Part shown: one piece after another, positions 54,237 through 63,467 of the stretch
Layout of the letters: every line of letters begins with the position of its first letter
Numbering within the stretch: position 1 is the first letter of the stretch
Assembly: GCF_019192965.1 (NCBI RefSeq)
Contig: NZ_JAHTKU010000023.1
Span: 1 to 64,000, forward strand
DNA: 64,000 bases
Reading direction: 5' to 3'
Origin: Nocardioides daeguensis
Lineage (GTDB): Bacteria > Actinomycetota > Actinomycetes > Propionibacteriales > Nocardioidaceae
The notes under the pieces: generated by a model
Database searches by the model: none
What the model saw: only the letters and a program-made list of their open reading frames with translations
What the model was told of the DNA's origin: nothing
Made by a program: the position numbers and the translations under genes

Positions 54237-54779
54237 TCACGAGCACCACTTGTCGGCCAGCGTCGTGACCACGTTGAAGTTGCGGTTGGTGGCGACGACC
54301 TGCAGCGCCTTCTCGCACGTGAACGGGTCCACCCCACCGGCCTGGTAGCCGGGTCCGAGGAGCACGTGGACCGCCCGGCGTCGTACGACGGCCGCGTTGG
54401 CCTCGTCGCTGCGCGCCTCGAGCTCGACGACCCGGGCCGGGTCGGGCTCGTCCTTGAGCAGGTAGACGTAGTGCCGCTCCCGGTCCGGGGGGGACGCGGT
54501 CAGCTCGCGGGCGTCGGCGGCGATGGCACGCAGCTCGGCCGGCGTGTAGACGATCGCCGGCACCGCGAACCCGGCCTGCGCGAGGTAGGCCTCCTCCAGC
54601 GCCGCCTCGACCTTCGGCCGCGAGCGCAGCGGGCTGGTCAGCCGGACGTTGCCGGTGTTGATGTGGGTCAGCACGTCCGTGCCCCCGGCGGCCTCGGTGG
54701 CGGCGACGATGTCGGCCTTGGCGAACTTGCGGTTGGGCCCGAGGTTGATTGCACGCAGGAACGCGACGTAGGTCGGCAT
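54237..54779 (-). CDS. DUF1697 protein
   Basis: A 180-aa protein of DUF1697: MPTYVAFLRAINLGPNRKF and the internal THINTGNVRL are typical. The fold is ferredoxin-like; function unknown. CACAAT lies seven bases before the ATG. It has 32 bases to clpS. Confidence 0.9.
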   Translation of the reverse strand: MPTYVAFLRAINLGPNRKFAKADIVAATEAAGGTDVLTHINTGNVRLTSPLRSRPKVEAALEEAYLAQAGFAVPAIVYTPAELRAIAADARELTASPPDRERHYVYLLKDEPDPARVVELEARSDEANAAVVRRRAVHVLLGPGYQAGGVDPFTCEKALQVVATNRNFNVVTTLADKWCS

Positions 54780-54807
54780 GGCACCGATTGTGTCGCGCCG
54801 GTCGACG

Positions 54808-55272
54808 TCAGCTGAAGATCATGCAGCTCGAGCTGGCGTAGGCGACGAGCCTGTCGCTCCCGTCGTACAGCTTCGCCTCGGCGAGGGCGGTGCGGCGGCC
54901 GCGCTGCAGGACCGTGCCGACGGCGCGCAGCCGGCCGGAGTCGACGGTGACCGGCTTGAGGAACTTCACCGTCAGGTCGAGCGAGGTGTAGGCCTCGCCG
55001 ACCTCGAGCGTGGAGTGGACGGCGCAGCCGCAGGCGGAGTCGAGCAGGGTGGCGAAGACACCGCCGTGCACGCTGCCGATCGGGTTGTAGTGACGCAGCT
55101 CCGGGTCGAGCTCGAAGCTCGCGGTCCCCCGCTCGGGCACCTCGAAGCCGACGAACCCGAGGGTGTCCGCGATCGGGGCGGCCGGCAGCCGGCCGTCGAG
55201 GATCGCGTGCAGCTGCTCGAAGCCGTCGAGCGCACCGGGGTCGACCTGGGTCTGGATCAGGGACTCAGTCAT
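54808..55272 (-). CDS. PaaI-type hotdog thioesterase
   Basis: A 154-aa single-hotdog acyl-CoA thioesterase. HYNPIGSVHGGVFATLLDSA contains the Asn and the HGG active-site loop; YTSLDLTVKFLKPV is the conserved strand. ATG 55272 is used; an upstream in-frame codon at 55308 would overlap the divergent HxlR promoter. It is divergent from the HxlR regulator, which might control it. Confidence 0.9.
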   Translation of the reverse strand: MTESLIQTQVDPGALDGFEQLHAILDGRLPAAPIADTLGFVGFEVPERGTASFELDPELRHYNPIGSVHGGVFATLLDSACGCAVHSTLEVGEAYTSLDLTVKFLKPVTVDSGRLRAVGTVLQRGRRTALAEAKLYDGSDRLVAYASSSCMIFS

Positions 55273-55336
55273 GGAGCCATCAGACCAACCCGAGGCTGAG
55301 TCTGTCAATGAGACCTGGGTCGCCTATGCTGGCCGG

Positions 55337-55846
55337 GTGGACACTCCGCCGGCGCTGGCATGGTCGGTCGACAACTGCACCCTCGGCCGGGCGATGGCGA
55401 TCCTCGGCGAGCGGTGGACCGTCGTCGTGCTGCGCGAGGTCTTCCTCGGCGTGCGCCGCTTCGACGACATCCGCCGACACGCGGGGATCCCCCGTCAGGT
55501 GCTGACCGACCGGCTCGCGCTGCTCGTCGCGCAGGGCATCTTGCGCAAGGAGCCCTACCGCGAGGACGGCGCCCGCACCCGCCACGAGTACCGGCTCACC
55601 GAGAAGGGTCTGGAGCTCCAGCCGATCCTGCTCGCGATCAGCCAGTGGGGCGACCGCCACCTGGCCGACCCCGACGGCCCGCCGACGGTGTTCGTGCACC
55701 GCGACTGCGAGGAGCCGGTCCACGTCGAGGTGCGCTGCGCCGCCGGCCACGAGGTCGACGACCCGCGCCGGGTCGCCACCCGGCCGGGGCCGGGCGTGCG
55801 GCCGTTCCGGGGATCGGGTCAAGCGCGCGAGCGGGCCAGCAGGTAG
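55337..55846 (+). CDS. HxlR-family transcriptional regulator
   Basis: A 169-aa winged helix. CTLGRAMAILGERWTVVVLR is the HxlR N-terminus with its conserved Cys, followed by FDDIRRHAGIPRQVLTDRLA and YRLTEKGLELQPIL. The C-terminal 55 residues add Cys and His (HRDCEEP, CAAGHE), possibly a zinc or redox site. GTG 55337 lies six bases after TATGCT. Its end overlaps the convergent siderophore permease by 28 bases. Confidence 0.92.
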   Translation: MDTPPALAWSVDNCTLGRAMAILGERWTVVVLREVFLGVRRFDDIRRHAGIPRQVLTDRLALLVAQGILRKEPYREDGARTRHEYRLTEKGLELQPILLAISQWGDRHLADPDGPPTVFVHRDCEEPVHVEVRCAAGHEVDDPRRVATRPGPGVRPFRGSGQARERASR

Positions 55847-57948
55847 ACGAAGTACGGCGCGCCGACCAGCGCCACCACCAGGCCGGCCGGGACCTGCGCG
55901 GGGGCGATCACCGTCCGGCCGACCAGGTCGGCGAGCCCGAGCAGCACGGCCCCGACGAGCACGGCGACCGGGACCGACCGGGCGTGCCGGCCGCCGACCA
56001 GGGCCCGCGCCAGGTGCGGGGCGACCAGGCCGACGAAGCCGACCACGCCGACCGCGGCGACGCTGGTCGCGGCGAGCAGGGCGGCCGTGAGCAGCACGAC
56101 GAGGCGGACCGTCTCCAGCCGCACCCCCACCAGCCGCGGCGTGTCCTCGTCGAGCGCGAGCAGGTCGAGCTCGCGGCGCGCCAGCCAGGCGAGCGGCAGC
56201 GCGAGGGCGAGCACCACGGCGACGGGCAGCACCTGCTCGAAGGTGCGGCCGTAGGTCGTCCCGGACATCCAGGTGTAGATCCGCGGGGTGTCCCACGGGT
56301 TCGAGCGGACCAGGAGGAAGGTGCTGAGCGCGCCAGCGGCGCACCAGGTGCCGATGCCGATGAGCAGCAGCCGGTCGGCGTCGAGGCCGTGCCGCCACGA
56401 CAGGCCGTAGACGAGGGCGAAGGACACCAGCGCGCCGACGACGGCACCGAGCAGGATCGCGCTGTTGCTGGCGGCCTGTGAGACTCCGGCGCCGGTCACC
56501 ACCACGACCGCGCCGAGCCCGGCGCCCCCGGTGATGCCGAGGACCCCGGGCTCGGCGAGTGGGTTGCGACAGGTCGCCTGGACCAGCGCGCCGGCGAGGG
56601 CGAGCGCGGCTCCGCCGAGGACGGCGGCCGCGACCCGCGGCGCCCGCTCGTCGAGCGCGAACCGGATCAGCGGCGCCGCCTCGCCGTCGAGCCACAGCGA
56701 GAGGTCGCCGACCTTGAGCCAGGTGTCGCCGGCCAGCAGGCCCAGCAGCGTGACCGTCGCGGCGCCCACGACGACCACGACCACCACGACCACGAACCGC
56801 AGCCGGCTGCCGACCCGGACCCGCGCCGCGGCCGGTCGCCGCGTCGGTCCGGAGTCAAGACTGCGTCGGGCCAGCACGATCATCACCACGGCACCGAGGA
56901 AGGTGGTCGTGATCCCGGTCGGGATCGAGATCGCCTCGTCGGCACCCAGCAGCGCGCGGATCGCGCCGTCGGCGAGGACGACGACGAGCGCGCCGGTCAG
57001 CCCGGCGGCCGGGATCAGCACGACGTGCCGGTTCAGCGCCGGCATCACCCGGCCGGCCAGCCGCACGATGACCGGTGCGAACAGGCCGACGAAGCCGATC
57101 GGCCCGGCGAGGGCGACCGACGCCGCGGTCAACAGCACCGCGAGCACGACGCCGGCAGCGCGGGTCGAGCGCACGGGTACGCCGAGGACGGCCGCGCTGT
57201 CGTCGCCGAGGCCGAGCAGGTCGAGGCGGCGCGCGAGGAGCAACGCTGCCGCGGTGCAGACCACCACGACCGGCGCCACCTGCTCGAACGCGCGCAACCC
57301 GAGCTGGCTCAGTGAACCGCTCCCCCAGGCGAACAGGCCCTTCGTCTCCTCCTCGAACAGGATGAGCAGCGTCGAGGTGGCCGCCTGCAGGGCGAGCGCG
57401 ACGGCCGATCCGGCGAGCACGAGCCGAGTGGTCGCCGTACCGGCACCGCCGGCGAGGCCGAGGACGAGGAAGGCCGCGAGCGAGCCGCCGGCGAAGGCGG
57501 TCAGGCCCGAGGCCCAGACCGGGACGGTGAGGCCGAACGCGGCGACCACGGTCACCGCGAGGTAGGCGCCACCGGTCACGGCGAGGGTGTCGGGCGAGGC
57601 CAGCGCGTTGCGGGCCAGCGACTGGAAGAGCGCACCGGCGACCCCGAGGGCGAAGCCGACCGTGATGCCGGCGGCGAGTCGGGGCACCCGGGAGCCGATC
57701 AGGACGTCGCCGGCGTCGGCGCCCCCACCCGGTCCGTCGCGCTCGCCGAGCAGCCAGCGGACCAGGTCGCCGGCACCGATGGCGGAGGTGCCCTGGGTGA
57801 GGTGCCAGGCGGACACCCCGAGCAGGGCGACGACGAGCAGCAGCAGCGCGCCGGTGGCGGTGGTGACACCGCCGCGACCGAGCCCGCGCTGCGGTGCAGG
57901 CTGCCCGGGAGGCGCGGCGGTGGGGCGCTGCTGCTGCTCGACGCTCAT
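55819..57948 (-). CDS. Fused double-length iron-siderophore ABC permease (FhuB-like)
   Basis: A 709-aa permease containing two FecCD halves (residues 30-365 and 385-705), each with about ten helices. Each half ends with a family motif: GPIGFVGLFAPVIVRLAGR and GVVGFVGLVAPHLARALVG. Fusion of both halves replaces the usual separate FecC/FecD genes. It is the last gene of fhuC-like, binding protein, permease, read on the minus strand; the gap to the binding-protein gene is 15 bases. Confidence 0.93.
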   Translation of the reverse strand: MSVEQQQRPTAAPPGQPAPQRGLGRGGVTTATGALLLLVVALLGVSAWHLTQGTSAIGAGDLVRWLLGERDGPGGGADAGDVLIGSRVPRLAAGITVGFALGVAGALFQSLARNALASPDTLAVTGGAYLAVTVVAAFGLTVPVWASGLTAFAGGSLAAFLVLGLAGGAGTATTRLVLAGSAVALALQAATSTLLILFEEETKGLFAWGSGSLSQLGLRAFEQVAPVVVVCTAAALLLARRLDLLGLGDDSAAVLGVPVRSTRAAGVVLAVLLTAASVALAGPIGFVGLFAPVIVRLAGRVMPALNRHVVLIPAAGLTGALVVVLADGAIRALLGADEAISIPTGITTTFLGAVVMIVLARRSLDSGPTRRPAAARVRVGSRLRFVVVVVVVVVGAATVTLLGLLAGDTWLKVGDLSLWLDGEAAPLIRFALDERAPRVAAAVLGGAALALAGALVQATCRNPLAEPGVLGITGGAGLGAVVVVTGAGVSQAASNSAILLGAVVGALVSFALVYGLSWRHGLDADRLLLIGIGTWCAAGALSTFLLVRSNPWDTPRIYTWMSGTTYGRTFEQVLPVAVVLALALPLAWLARRELDLLALDEDTPRLVGVRLETVRLVVLLTAALLAATSVAAVGVVGFVGLVAPHLARALVGGRHARSVPVAVLVGAVLLGLADLVGRTVIAPAQVPAGLVVALVGAPYFVYLLARSRA

Positions 57949-57963
57949 GGGACCCTCCGTCGG

Positions 57964-59001
57964 CTACTTGCTCGACGCGGTCAGCAGGTCGACGTACGCG
58001 TCGATGACCTGCTGGGCCGAGCGCGGGCCGCCGAAGGTCCACACCCCGGCCGGGAACGCGTGGGCGCGGCCCTCGGCGACGGCGGGGATCTTCTGCCACA
58101 CCGCGTTCTCGGCGAGCGCGGCGTTGACGTCGCCCTCCGGGTCCACGGTGCCGGTGGAGAAGAAGGTCGCGTCGCCGACCTCGCTCATGCCCTCGATGTC
58201 GGTCTGCCCGAGGCCGTACGCCGGGTCGACCTCGCCGGTCCAGGCGTTCTCCAGACCCAGCTCCTCGCCGAGCTCGCCCATCAGGGAGCCCTGGCCGAAC
58301 GGGCGGATGGAGACGTTGCCGCCCTGGATCCAGCCGTCGAAGTACACGAACCTGCCGGCGTCGACCGCGGCGACCTTCTCCTTGGCCGCGGCCAGGTGGG
58401 CGTTGAAGTCGTCGACGACGACCTTCGCGCGCTCCTCGCGGCCGGTCGCCCGGGCGATCAGCTCGAAGGTGTCGATCATGGTGGCGATCGGGTCCTTCGC
58501 GTCGGCGCCCTTGGTCGCGAGCACCGGGACGTCGTACTTCGCCAGCTGCTTGAGGATCTCGTCGTCGGGCGTGTAGGCCTCGACGATGACCAGGTCGGGA
58601 TCGGTGCCGAACAGGGTCTCCAGGTTCGGCTCGCCGCGGGTGCCGACGTCGGTGACGCCCTCGGGCAGCGTCTCGGCGGTGTCCCACGTCGTGTAGCCCT
58701 CGACGTCGGCGACCGCGACCGGCGTCACGCACAGGCTGAGCACGTCCTCGACCTGCTGCCACTCGAGGACGGCGACCCGCTGGGCCGGCTCGTCGAGCTC
58801 GACCGTGCGGCCGTAGCTGTCGGTCAGCTTCACCGGGCCGCTCGAGGTCGTGGTCTTGTCGGCGGCGCACTCGGCGGAGTCGGCGGCCTTCGGGGCGGGC
58901 TTGTCGTCGGCGTCGGCGTCGGTCGTGCCGCAGGCGGCCAGGATCAGGCCGAGCGGCAGCGCCGCGAGGGGAGCCAGGGCAGCGATCGGTCGGGTCTTCA
59001 T
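57964..59001 (-). CDS. Iron-siderophore substrate-binding lipoprotein
   Basis: A 345-aa exported receptor. The lipobox is LILAACGTT (Cys near residue 24), followed by an Asp-rich linker, then the Peripla_BP_2 fold: RTVELDEPAQRVAVLEWQQV, DLVIVEAYT, GELGEELGLENAWTG and DAYVDLLTASS. The domain order fits siderophore- or heme-binding proteins. ATG 59001 is the first before the signal sequence. It precedes the permease gene. Confidence 0.93.
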   Translation of the reverse strand: MKTRPIAALAPLAALPLGLILAACGTTDADADDKPAPKAADSAECAADKTTTSSGPVKLTDSYGRTVELDEPAQRVAVLEWQQVEDVLSLCVTPVAVADVEGYTTWDTAETLPEGVTDVGTRGEPNLETLFGTDPDLVIVEAYTPDDEILKQLAKYDVPVLATKGADAKDPIATMIDTFELIARATGREERAKVVVDDFNAHLAAAKEKVAAVDAGRFVYFDGWIQGGNVSIRPFGQGSLMGELGEELGLENAWTGEVDPAYGLGQTDIEGMSEVGDATFFSTGTVDPEGDVNAALAENAVWQKIPAVAEGRAHAFPAGVWTFGGPRSAQQVIDAYVDLLTASSK

Positions 59002-59056
59002 CGGGTTCCTCACTGGCGGGGTGGGTGGGGTGGGGTGCATGGGTCGGACGCGGGTG

Positions 59057-59857
59057 TCAGCGGCGTCGGGGGTGGTGCCTGCCCTGGGCCTCCACCCGCA
59101 CGGCGCCCGTGTCCGGGTCGACGTCGCAGTGGATGGGCAGCCCGTACACGGCGGAGAGGTGCTCGGCCGTGAGTACGTCGGCAGGCGCGCCGGCCGCGCG
59201 GACCGCGCCCCGGTGCAGCAGCACGACCTGGTCGGCCACCGCGGCGGCATGGTTCAGGTCGTGCAGCACGACCCCGAGCGCCGTCCCCTGCTGCTCCGCG
59301 AGGTCGCGGACCAGGTCGAGCGTCTCGACCTGGTAGCGCAGGTCGAGGTGGTTGGTGGGCTCGTCGAGGAGGACGACGGCCGTGTCCTGGGCCAGACAGG
59401 TGGCCAGCCAGACCCGCTGGAGCTCCCCTCCGGAGAGCTGGTCGACGGGCCGGTCGGCCATGTGGTCGACGCCGGTGAGCGCCATCGCGTGGTCGATGGC
59501 CGCGCGGTCGGCGTCCCTCACGCCGGCGAACCGGCCGCGGTGCGGGTGCCGGCCGAAGGCGACGACGTCGCGGACCTCCAGCCCGGACGGGTGGGGCCGC
59601 GACTGGGACAGCAGGGTCACCCGGCGCGCGAACTCCTTCGCGCTCAGCGGCGCGGCGTCGGTGTCGTCGAGGGTGATCCGGCCCTCGGCCACCGGGTGGA
59701 GCCGGGCGAGCGAGCGGAGCACCGTCGACTTGCCGCTGCCGTTGGGACCGATCAGCGCGGTCACCTCGCCCGGCGCGAGCCGCACGCAGACGCCGTGCAC
59801 CACGGTGCTGCGCTGGTAGCCCAGCACCAGGTCGCGGCCTTCGAGAACGCTCGTCAC
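59057..59857 (-). CDS. Iron-siderophore ABC transporter ATPase (FhuC/FepC-like)
   Basis: A 266-aa ATPase that powers siderophore import. Walker A GPNGSGKST near residue 39, signature QLSGGELQRVWLA, Walker B VVLLDEPTNHLD and switch VLHDLNH. GTG 59857 lies seven bases after TAGGCT, which is part of a DtxR-like box, so iron should repress the three-gene operon. The order is ATPase, binding protein, fused permease. GC-rich C-terminus ending HHPRRR. Confidence 0.94.
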   Translation of the reverse strand: MTSVLEGRDLVLGYQRSTVVHGVCVRLAPGEVTALIGPNGSGKSTVLRSLARLHPVAEGRITLDDTDAAPLSAKEFARRVTLLSQSRPHPSGLEVRDVVAFGRHPHRGRFAGVRDADRAAIDHAMALTGVDHMADRPVDQLSGGELQRVWLATCLAQDTAVVLLDEPTNHLDLRYQVETLDLVRDLAEQQGTALGVVLHDLNHAAAVADQVVLLHRGAVRAAGAPADVLTAEHLSAVYGLPIHCDVDPDTGAVRVEAQGRHHPRRR

Positions 59858-59896
59858 GAAAGGCAGCCTAACCTAAGTTAGGTGAGCCTTTCCTGT
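59858..59896 (-). promoter_or_regulatory. Overlapping DtxR/IdeR-like iron boxes
   Basis: The centre CCTAAGTTAGG carries a perfect CTAACCTAA half-site (59868-59876) and TTAGGTGAG (59878-59886), 8/9 to the other half. Read as 19-mers against TTAGGTTAGSCTAACCTAA, two imperfect boxes lie back to back and cover the -10 hexamer (59865-59870) of the ATPase gene. Confidence 0.65.
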
Positions 59897-59934
59897 GGGG
59901 TGGCTCACGGCCGCCCGTTCAGGGAGTGCGCGCG

Positions 59935-61713
59935 TCAGGACGTCTTGCGGGCCGCCCACTCCCGGATCCGGTCGATCCGCTTCTGCAGCTGGTCGGCGTT
60001 GGCGACCGCGGCCGCCGGTCCCCCGCACTCCTTGCGCAGGGCGGCGTGGGTGATGCCGTGCGCCTGCCCGGTGCGGTGGTGCCAGGACGCGACCAGGGAG
60101 TTGAGCTCGCGGCGCAGCAGGCCGAGGTGCTCGTGGGTGGTGACCTCGGTGAGGGTGTCGGCGGCCCGCTCGACCCCGGACTGCCCCGCGGCCTCCGGGC
60201 GACGGCTCCGGCGACGGTCGGCCTGCCGCTGCTGCAGCAGGGCGCTGACCTGGTCGGGCTCGAGCAGGCCCGGGATGCCGAGGAAGTCCATCTCCTCCTC
60301 CGACCCGACCTGGACCTCGCCCTCGTGGCCGAACTGCGCGCCGTCGTACAGCGCGTGGTCGAAGCGGGCCTCGGAGCCGAGCGCCTCGAAGGGCATCAGC
60401 TCCAGCTCGTCGGACGCGGCGTCGCCCTGGTTGGCCTGGTTCATCAGGTCTTCCTCGGCCGCGAAGATGTCGCCGTCCTCGCTGACCTTGCGCTTGAGGA
60501 CGTGGTCGCGCTGCGCCTCGAGCTCGGCGGCGAAGCCCAGCAGGTTGGGCACCGACGGCAGGAACACCGAGGCGATCTCACCGCGCTTGCGGGCCCGCAC
60601 GAAGCGGCCGACCGCCTGGGCGAAGAACAGCGGGGTCGACGTCGTGGTCGCCCACACGCCGACCGCGAGGCGCGGCACGTCGACGCCCTCGGACACCATC
60701 CGGACCGCGACCATCCAGCGCGAGTCGCTCTCACTGAAGGTGGAGATCTTCTTCGACGACGCCTTCTCGTCGGAGAGGACGACGGTGGCCGACTCGCCGC
60801 TGATCTGCTTGAGCAGCTTGGCGTAGGCGCGGGCACTGTCCTGGTCGGAGGCGATGACCAGGCCGCCGGCGTCGGGGACGTGGCGGCGCACCTCGGACAG
60901 GCGCTTGTCGGCGGCCTCCAGCACCGACGGCATCCAGGAGCCGTTGGGGTCCAGGGCGGTGCGCAGCGCCTGCGAGGTCATGTCCTTGGTGAGCGGCTCG
61001 CCCAGCGACGCGGCGACCTCGTCGCCGGCCCGGGTGCGCCAGCTCATCTGGCCGGAGTAGGCCAGGAAGAGGACCGGCCTGACGACGTGGTCGGCCAGCG
61101 CCTCGGAGTAGCCGTAGGTGTAGTCCGCCACCGACGTCGGTACGCCGTCCTCGCCGGGCGCGTAGGTCACGAACGGGATCGGGTTGATGTCGGAGCGGAA
61201 CGGCGTACCGGTCAGCGCCAGGCGACGCGCGGCTGGCTCGAACGCCTCGCGCACGCCCTCGCCCCAGCTCAGCGAGTCACCGGCGTGGTGGATCTCGTCG
61301 AGGATGACGAGGGTCTTGAACCGCTCGGTGCGGATCCGCATGGCGAGCGGGTTCACGCCGACGCCGGCATAGGTGACGGCGACGCCCACGTAGTCGCTGG
61401 CGATCTTGCCCGAGCCGGCCGAGTAGGTCGGGTCGATCGGAAGGCCCGCGCGTGCGGCCGCCTCGGCCCACTGCAGCTTGAGGTGCTCGGTGGGCGCGAC
61501 GATGATCAGCCGGTCGACCAGGCGCCGGCCGAGCAGCTCCGCGGCCACGGTGAGCGCGAAGGTGGTCTTGCCGGCGCCCGGCGTCGCGACGGCGAGGAAG
61601 TCACGCGGGGTGCGGCTGAGGTAGTCGGTGAGCGCAGCGGACTGCCAGGCACGCAGCGACGGCGCCGTGCCCCAGGCTGCCCGCTCCGGCCACGCCGGAC
61701 CGAGCGAGGTCAT
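59935..61713 (-). CDS. DEAH-box superfamily II helicase
   Basis: A 592-aa ATP-dependent helicase or translocase. Motif I TPGAGKTTF near residue 46, motif II LDEIHH (DEIH), motif III ALTGTP, then motif V region VSEGVDVPR and motif VI QAVGRFVRARKR. It belongs to the DEAD/DEAH type that follows DUF3039 in actinobacteria. The C-terminal 150 residues are charged and species-specific. It overlaps the DUF3039 gene by ATGA. Confidence 0.92.
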   Translation of the reverse strand: MTSLGPAWPERAAWGTAPSLRAWQSAALTDYLSRTPRDFLAVATPGAGKTTFALTVAAELLGRRLVDRLIIVAPTEHLKLQWAEAAARAGLPIDPTYSAGSGKIASDYVGVAVTYAGVGVNPLAMRIRTERFKTLVILDEIHHAGDSLSWGEGVREAFEPAARRLALTGTPFRSDINPIPFVTYAPGEDGVPTSVADYTYGYSEALADHVVRPVLFLAYSGQMSWRTRAGDEVAASLGEPLTKDMTSQALRTALDPNGSWMPSVLEAADKRLSEVRRHVPDAGGLVIASDQDSARAYAKLLKQISGESATVVLSDEKASSKKISTFSESDSRWMVAVRMVSEGVDVPRLAVGVWATTTSTPLFFAQAVGRFVRARKRGEIASVFLPSVPNLLGFAAELEAQRDHVLKRKVSEDGDIFAAEEDLMNQANQGDAASDELELMPFEALGSEARFDHALYDGAQFGHEGEVQVGSEEEMDFLGIPGLLEPDQVSALLQQRQADRRRSRRPEAAGQSGVERAADTLTEVTTHEHLGLLRRELNSLVASWHHRTGQAHGITHAALRKECGGPAAAVANADQLQKRIDRIREWAARKTS

Positions 61714-61985
61714 GCGTCGGGACCGGAGCCCTCCGGGCCCTTGTCGTCCGACAGGCCCTCCCAGATCTCCTTGCAGTCCGGGCAGACCGGGAACTTCTCC
61801 GGCGCCCGACTGGGCACCCAGACCTTCCCGCACAGGGCCACGACGGGCGTGCCCATGACCATCGCCTCGGTGAGCTTGTCCTTGTCCACGTAGTGGGAGA
61901 AACGCTCGTGGTCGCCCTCGTCGGTCGGGACGGTACGGCGGTCCTCCCGGACGTCCGTGTCTGTCGAGAATCCGATCGTGGTCAC
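61710..61985 (-). CDS. DUF3039 protein
   Basis: A 91-aa protein with a treble-clef-like Cys motif (ALCGKVWVPSR; FPVCPDCKEIW), so it may bind zinc. It is translationally coupled (ATGA) to the helicase that follows. GTG 61985 lies six bases after TAGACT. The pairing of DUF3039 with this helicase is conserved in actinobacteria, which suggests they act together. Confidence 0.92.
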   Translation of the reverse strand: MTTIGFSTDTDVREDRRTVPTDEGDHERFSHYVDKDKLTEAMVMGTPVVALCGKVWVPSRAPEKFPVCPDCKEIWEGLSDDKGPEGSGPDA

Positions 61986-62045
61986 ACCGGGAGTCTAGTG
62001 CCCACCGCAGACATCGACGTCCTCCGGGAGCTCGCGGCGCGGAGG

Positions 62046-62606
62046 TCAGTTGAGCTCGGGGTCGGCCGGGCGGGTGGCCTGGAGCGCGAGGTCGCCGGGC
62101 TGGCGGCGCAGCACCCGGCGGCGCAGCTCGCGAGTGTCGCCGACGAAGACGTCGTCGACCAGGCCGGGGACGACGTACCAGCTGCCCTCGGCGACCTCGG
62201 CCTCCAGCTGGCCGGCACCCCAGCCGGCGTACCCGGCGAAGATCCGCAGCCGGTCGACGCTGCCGTCGACGAGCTCGCGCGGGGTCTCGAGGTCGAGCAG
62301 GCCCACCCGGTCCCACAGCGGCCGGAACCCGGCGGCGTTCTCACCACCCGGCGACGCCAGCGCCACGGCGAGCGCGCCGTCGGTCGCGACCGGGCCACCC
62401 TGGAAGAGCACCTCGGGCTCCTCGACCACCTCGCCCCACTCCCCCAGCACCTCCGAGACGGGCAGGGCGGTCGGACGGTTGAGGACGACGCCGAGCGCGC
62501 CCTCGTCGCTGACGTCGAGCAGCAGCACCACGGTGTCGACGAAGTTCGGGTCGAGCAGCTCGGAGGACGCCAGCAGGAGGGTTCCCGCACTCAGCTCGGT
62601 CGACAT
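62046..62606 (-). CDS. YqgE/AlgH family protein (DUF179)
   Basis: A 186-aa protein of DUF179. AGTLLLASSELLDPNFVDTV, GALGVVLNRPT, FQGGPV and FAGYAGWGAGQLEAEVAEGS are family hallmarks. The function is not established. GATGAT lies six bases before the ATG. It stands alone, 60 bases from DUF3039 on the same strand. Confidence 0.94.
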   Translation of the reverse strand: MSTELSAGTLLLASSELLDPNFVDTVVLLLDVSDEGALGVVLNRPTALPVSEVLGEWGEVVEEPEVLFQGGPVATDGALAVALASPGGENAAGFRPLWDRVGLLDLETPRELVDGSVDRLRIFAGYAGWGAGQLEAEVAEGSWYVVPGLVDDVFVGDTRELRRRVLRRQPGDLALQATRPADPELN

Positions 62607-62739
62607 GGCTCCATCATCCCCCGCGCCCACCCCGCACGGAACGCAACGCGACCCCGGACCCGCGCGAGCTTGGGAGGGAGTCGCGCGGGTCCGGGGCCGC
62701 ACCCGGGAGGGGTTTGTGCCGGTTGGTTCTCGGGACCGG

Positions 62740-63285
62740 TCAGGCGGCGACCACGGCGCGCAGGCGCTCGAGGAGGGTGCCGCGGACCTCGGGCTCGGCG
62801 TACGCCGCGTCGGGGGTGACGACCGGCAGTCGGCGGTGGAGCTGGCGGGCCCGCTCCTCGATCTCCGCACCGATCCGGTGGGCGGTCTCGTCGCCGATGC
62901 TCGTGCGTCCGGCCATCACGGCGAGCAGGTGGTGCTCCTTGAAGGAGGCCGCCTCCATCGCCGACGCCATCGCGTCGTCGATCGGGTGGGCGCGGTAGTG
63001 GTCGATGATCATCCGCACGCCGGGCAGCTCGTGGGCGGTGTTGCTCCACGCGATGCCGACGGCCTCGGTCAGGTCCATCGGCTGGTGGGCGAGCATCCGC
63101 TCGATCTGGCCGGACAGGCGGGTGTGCCACTTCAGAGTCAGGGCGGCGAGCAGGTCGAGCTCGTCGCGGAACGCGACGGACACGCCGTCGATGTCCATGG
63201 GCAGCAGGCCGTCGCGACGCACGGCGGAGGTCGCGATGACGGAGCGGAGGGTCTCGCCCCGGTTGTGAAAGGCCGTCCAGGTCAT
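62740..63285 (-). CDS. Alpha-helical protein of unknown function
   Basis: A 181-aa soluble helical protein. TLKWHTRLSGQIERMLAHQP, LPGVRMIIDHYRAHPIDDAM and MEAASFKEHHLLAVMAG contain several His and Glu, suggestive of a metal-binding helical bundle but without a defined family. ACAGGAGTG precedes the ATG at 63285. The promoter region shares the 180-base gap with the divergent TetR gene, so that regulator could control it. Confidence 0.75.
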   Translation of the reverse strand: MTWTAFHNRGETLRSVIATSAVRRDGLLPMDIDGVSVAFRDELDLLAALTLKWHTRLSGQIERMLAHQPMDLTEAVGIAWSNTAHELPGVRMIIDHYRAHPIDDAMASAMEAASFKEHHLLAVMAGRTSIGDETAHRIGAEIEERARQLHRRLPVVTPDAAYAEPEVRGTLLERLRAVVAA

Positions 63286-63428
63286 GGTCAGCACTCCTGT
63301 TTCGATCGGCGGTCGTCCGGATCTCGGGGTATCCGACATACCGCTGGTACGTACTATGAGTATGGAGCCGACCACGGGTATGCCCAAGCATGCGACACCG
63401 TGATCCCGCCCACCCCGGCCAGTGACCG

Positions 63429-63454
63429 GTGTCACGTGCGACGGCACGTGACAC
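63429..63454 (+). promoter_or_regulatory. Perfect palindromic operator of the TetR gene
   Basis: GTGTCACGTGC-GACG-GCACGTGACAC, 11-bp perfect arms with a spacer of four. It ends two bases before the -10 TATGCT (63456-63461) of the TetR gene. The TetR protein is the likely ligand. Confidence 0.75.
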
Positions 63455-63467
63455 CTATGCTGGCCCC

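Noticed and set aside
59935-62316. Single 793-codon helicase reading through DUF3039
   Set aside because: The upstream 200 codons are an antiphase shadow of DUF3039 and YqgE; ATG 61713 overlaps the DUF3039 stop and starts the conserved domain.
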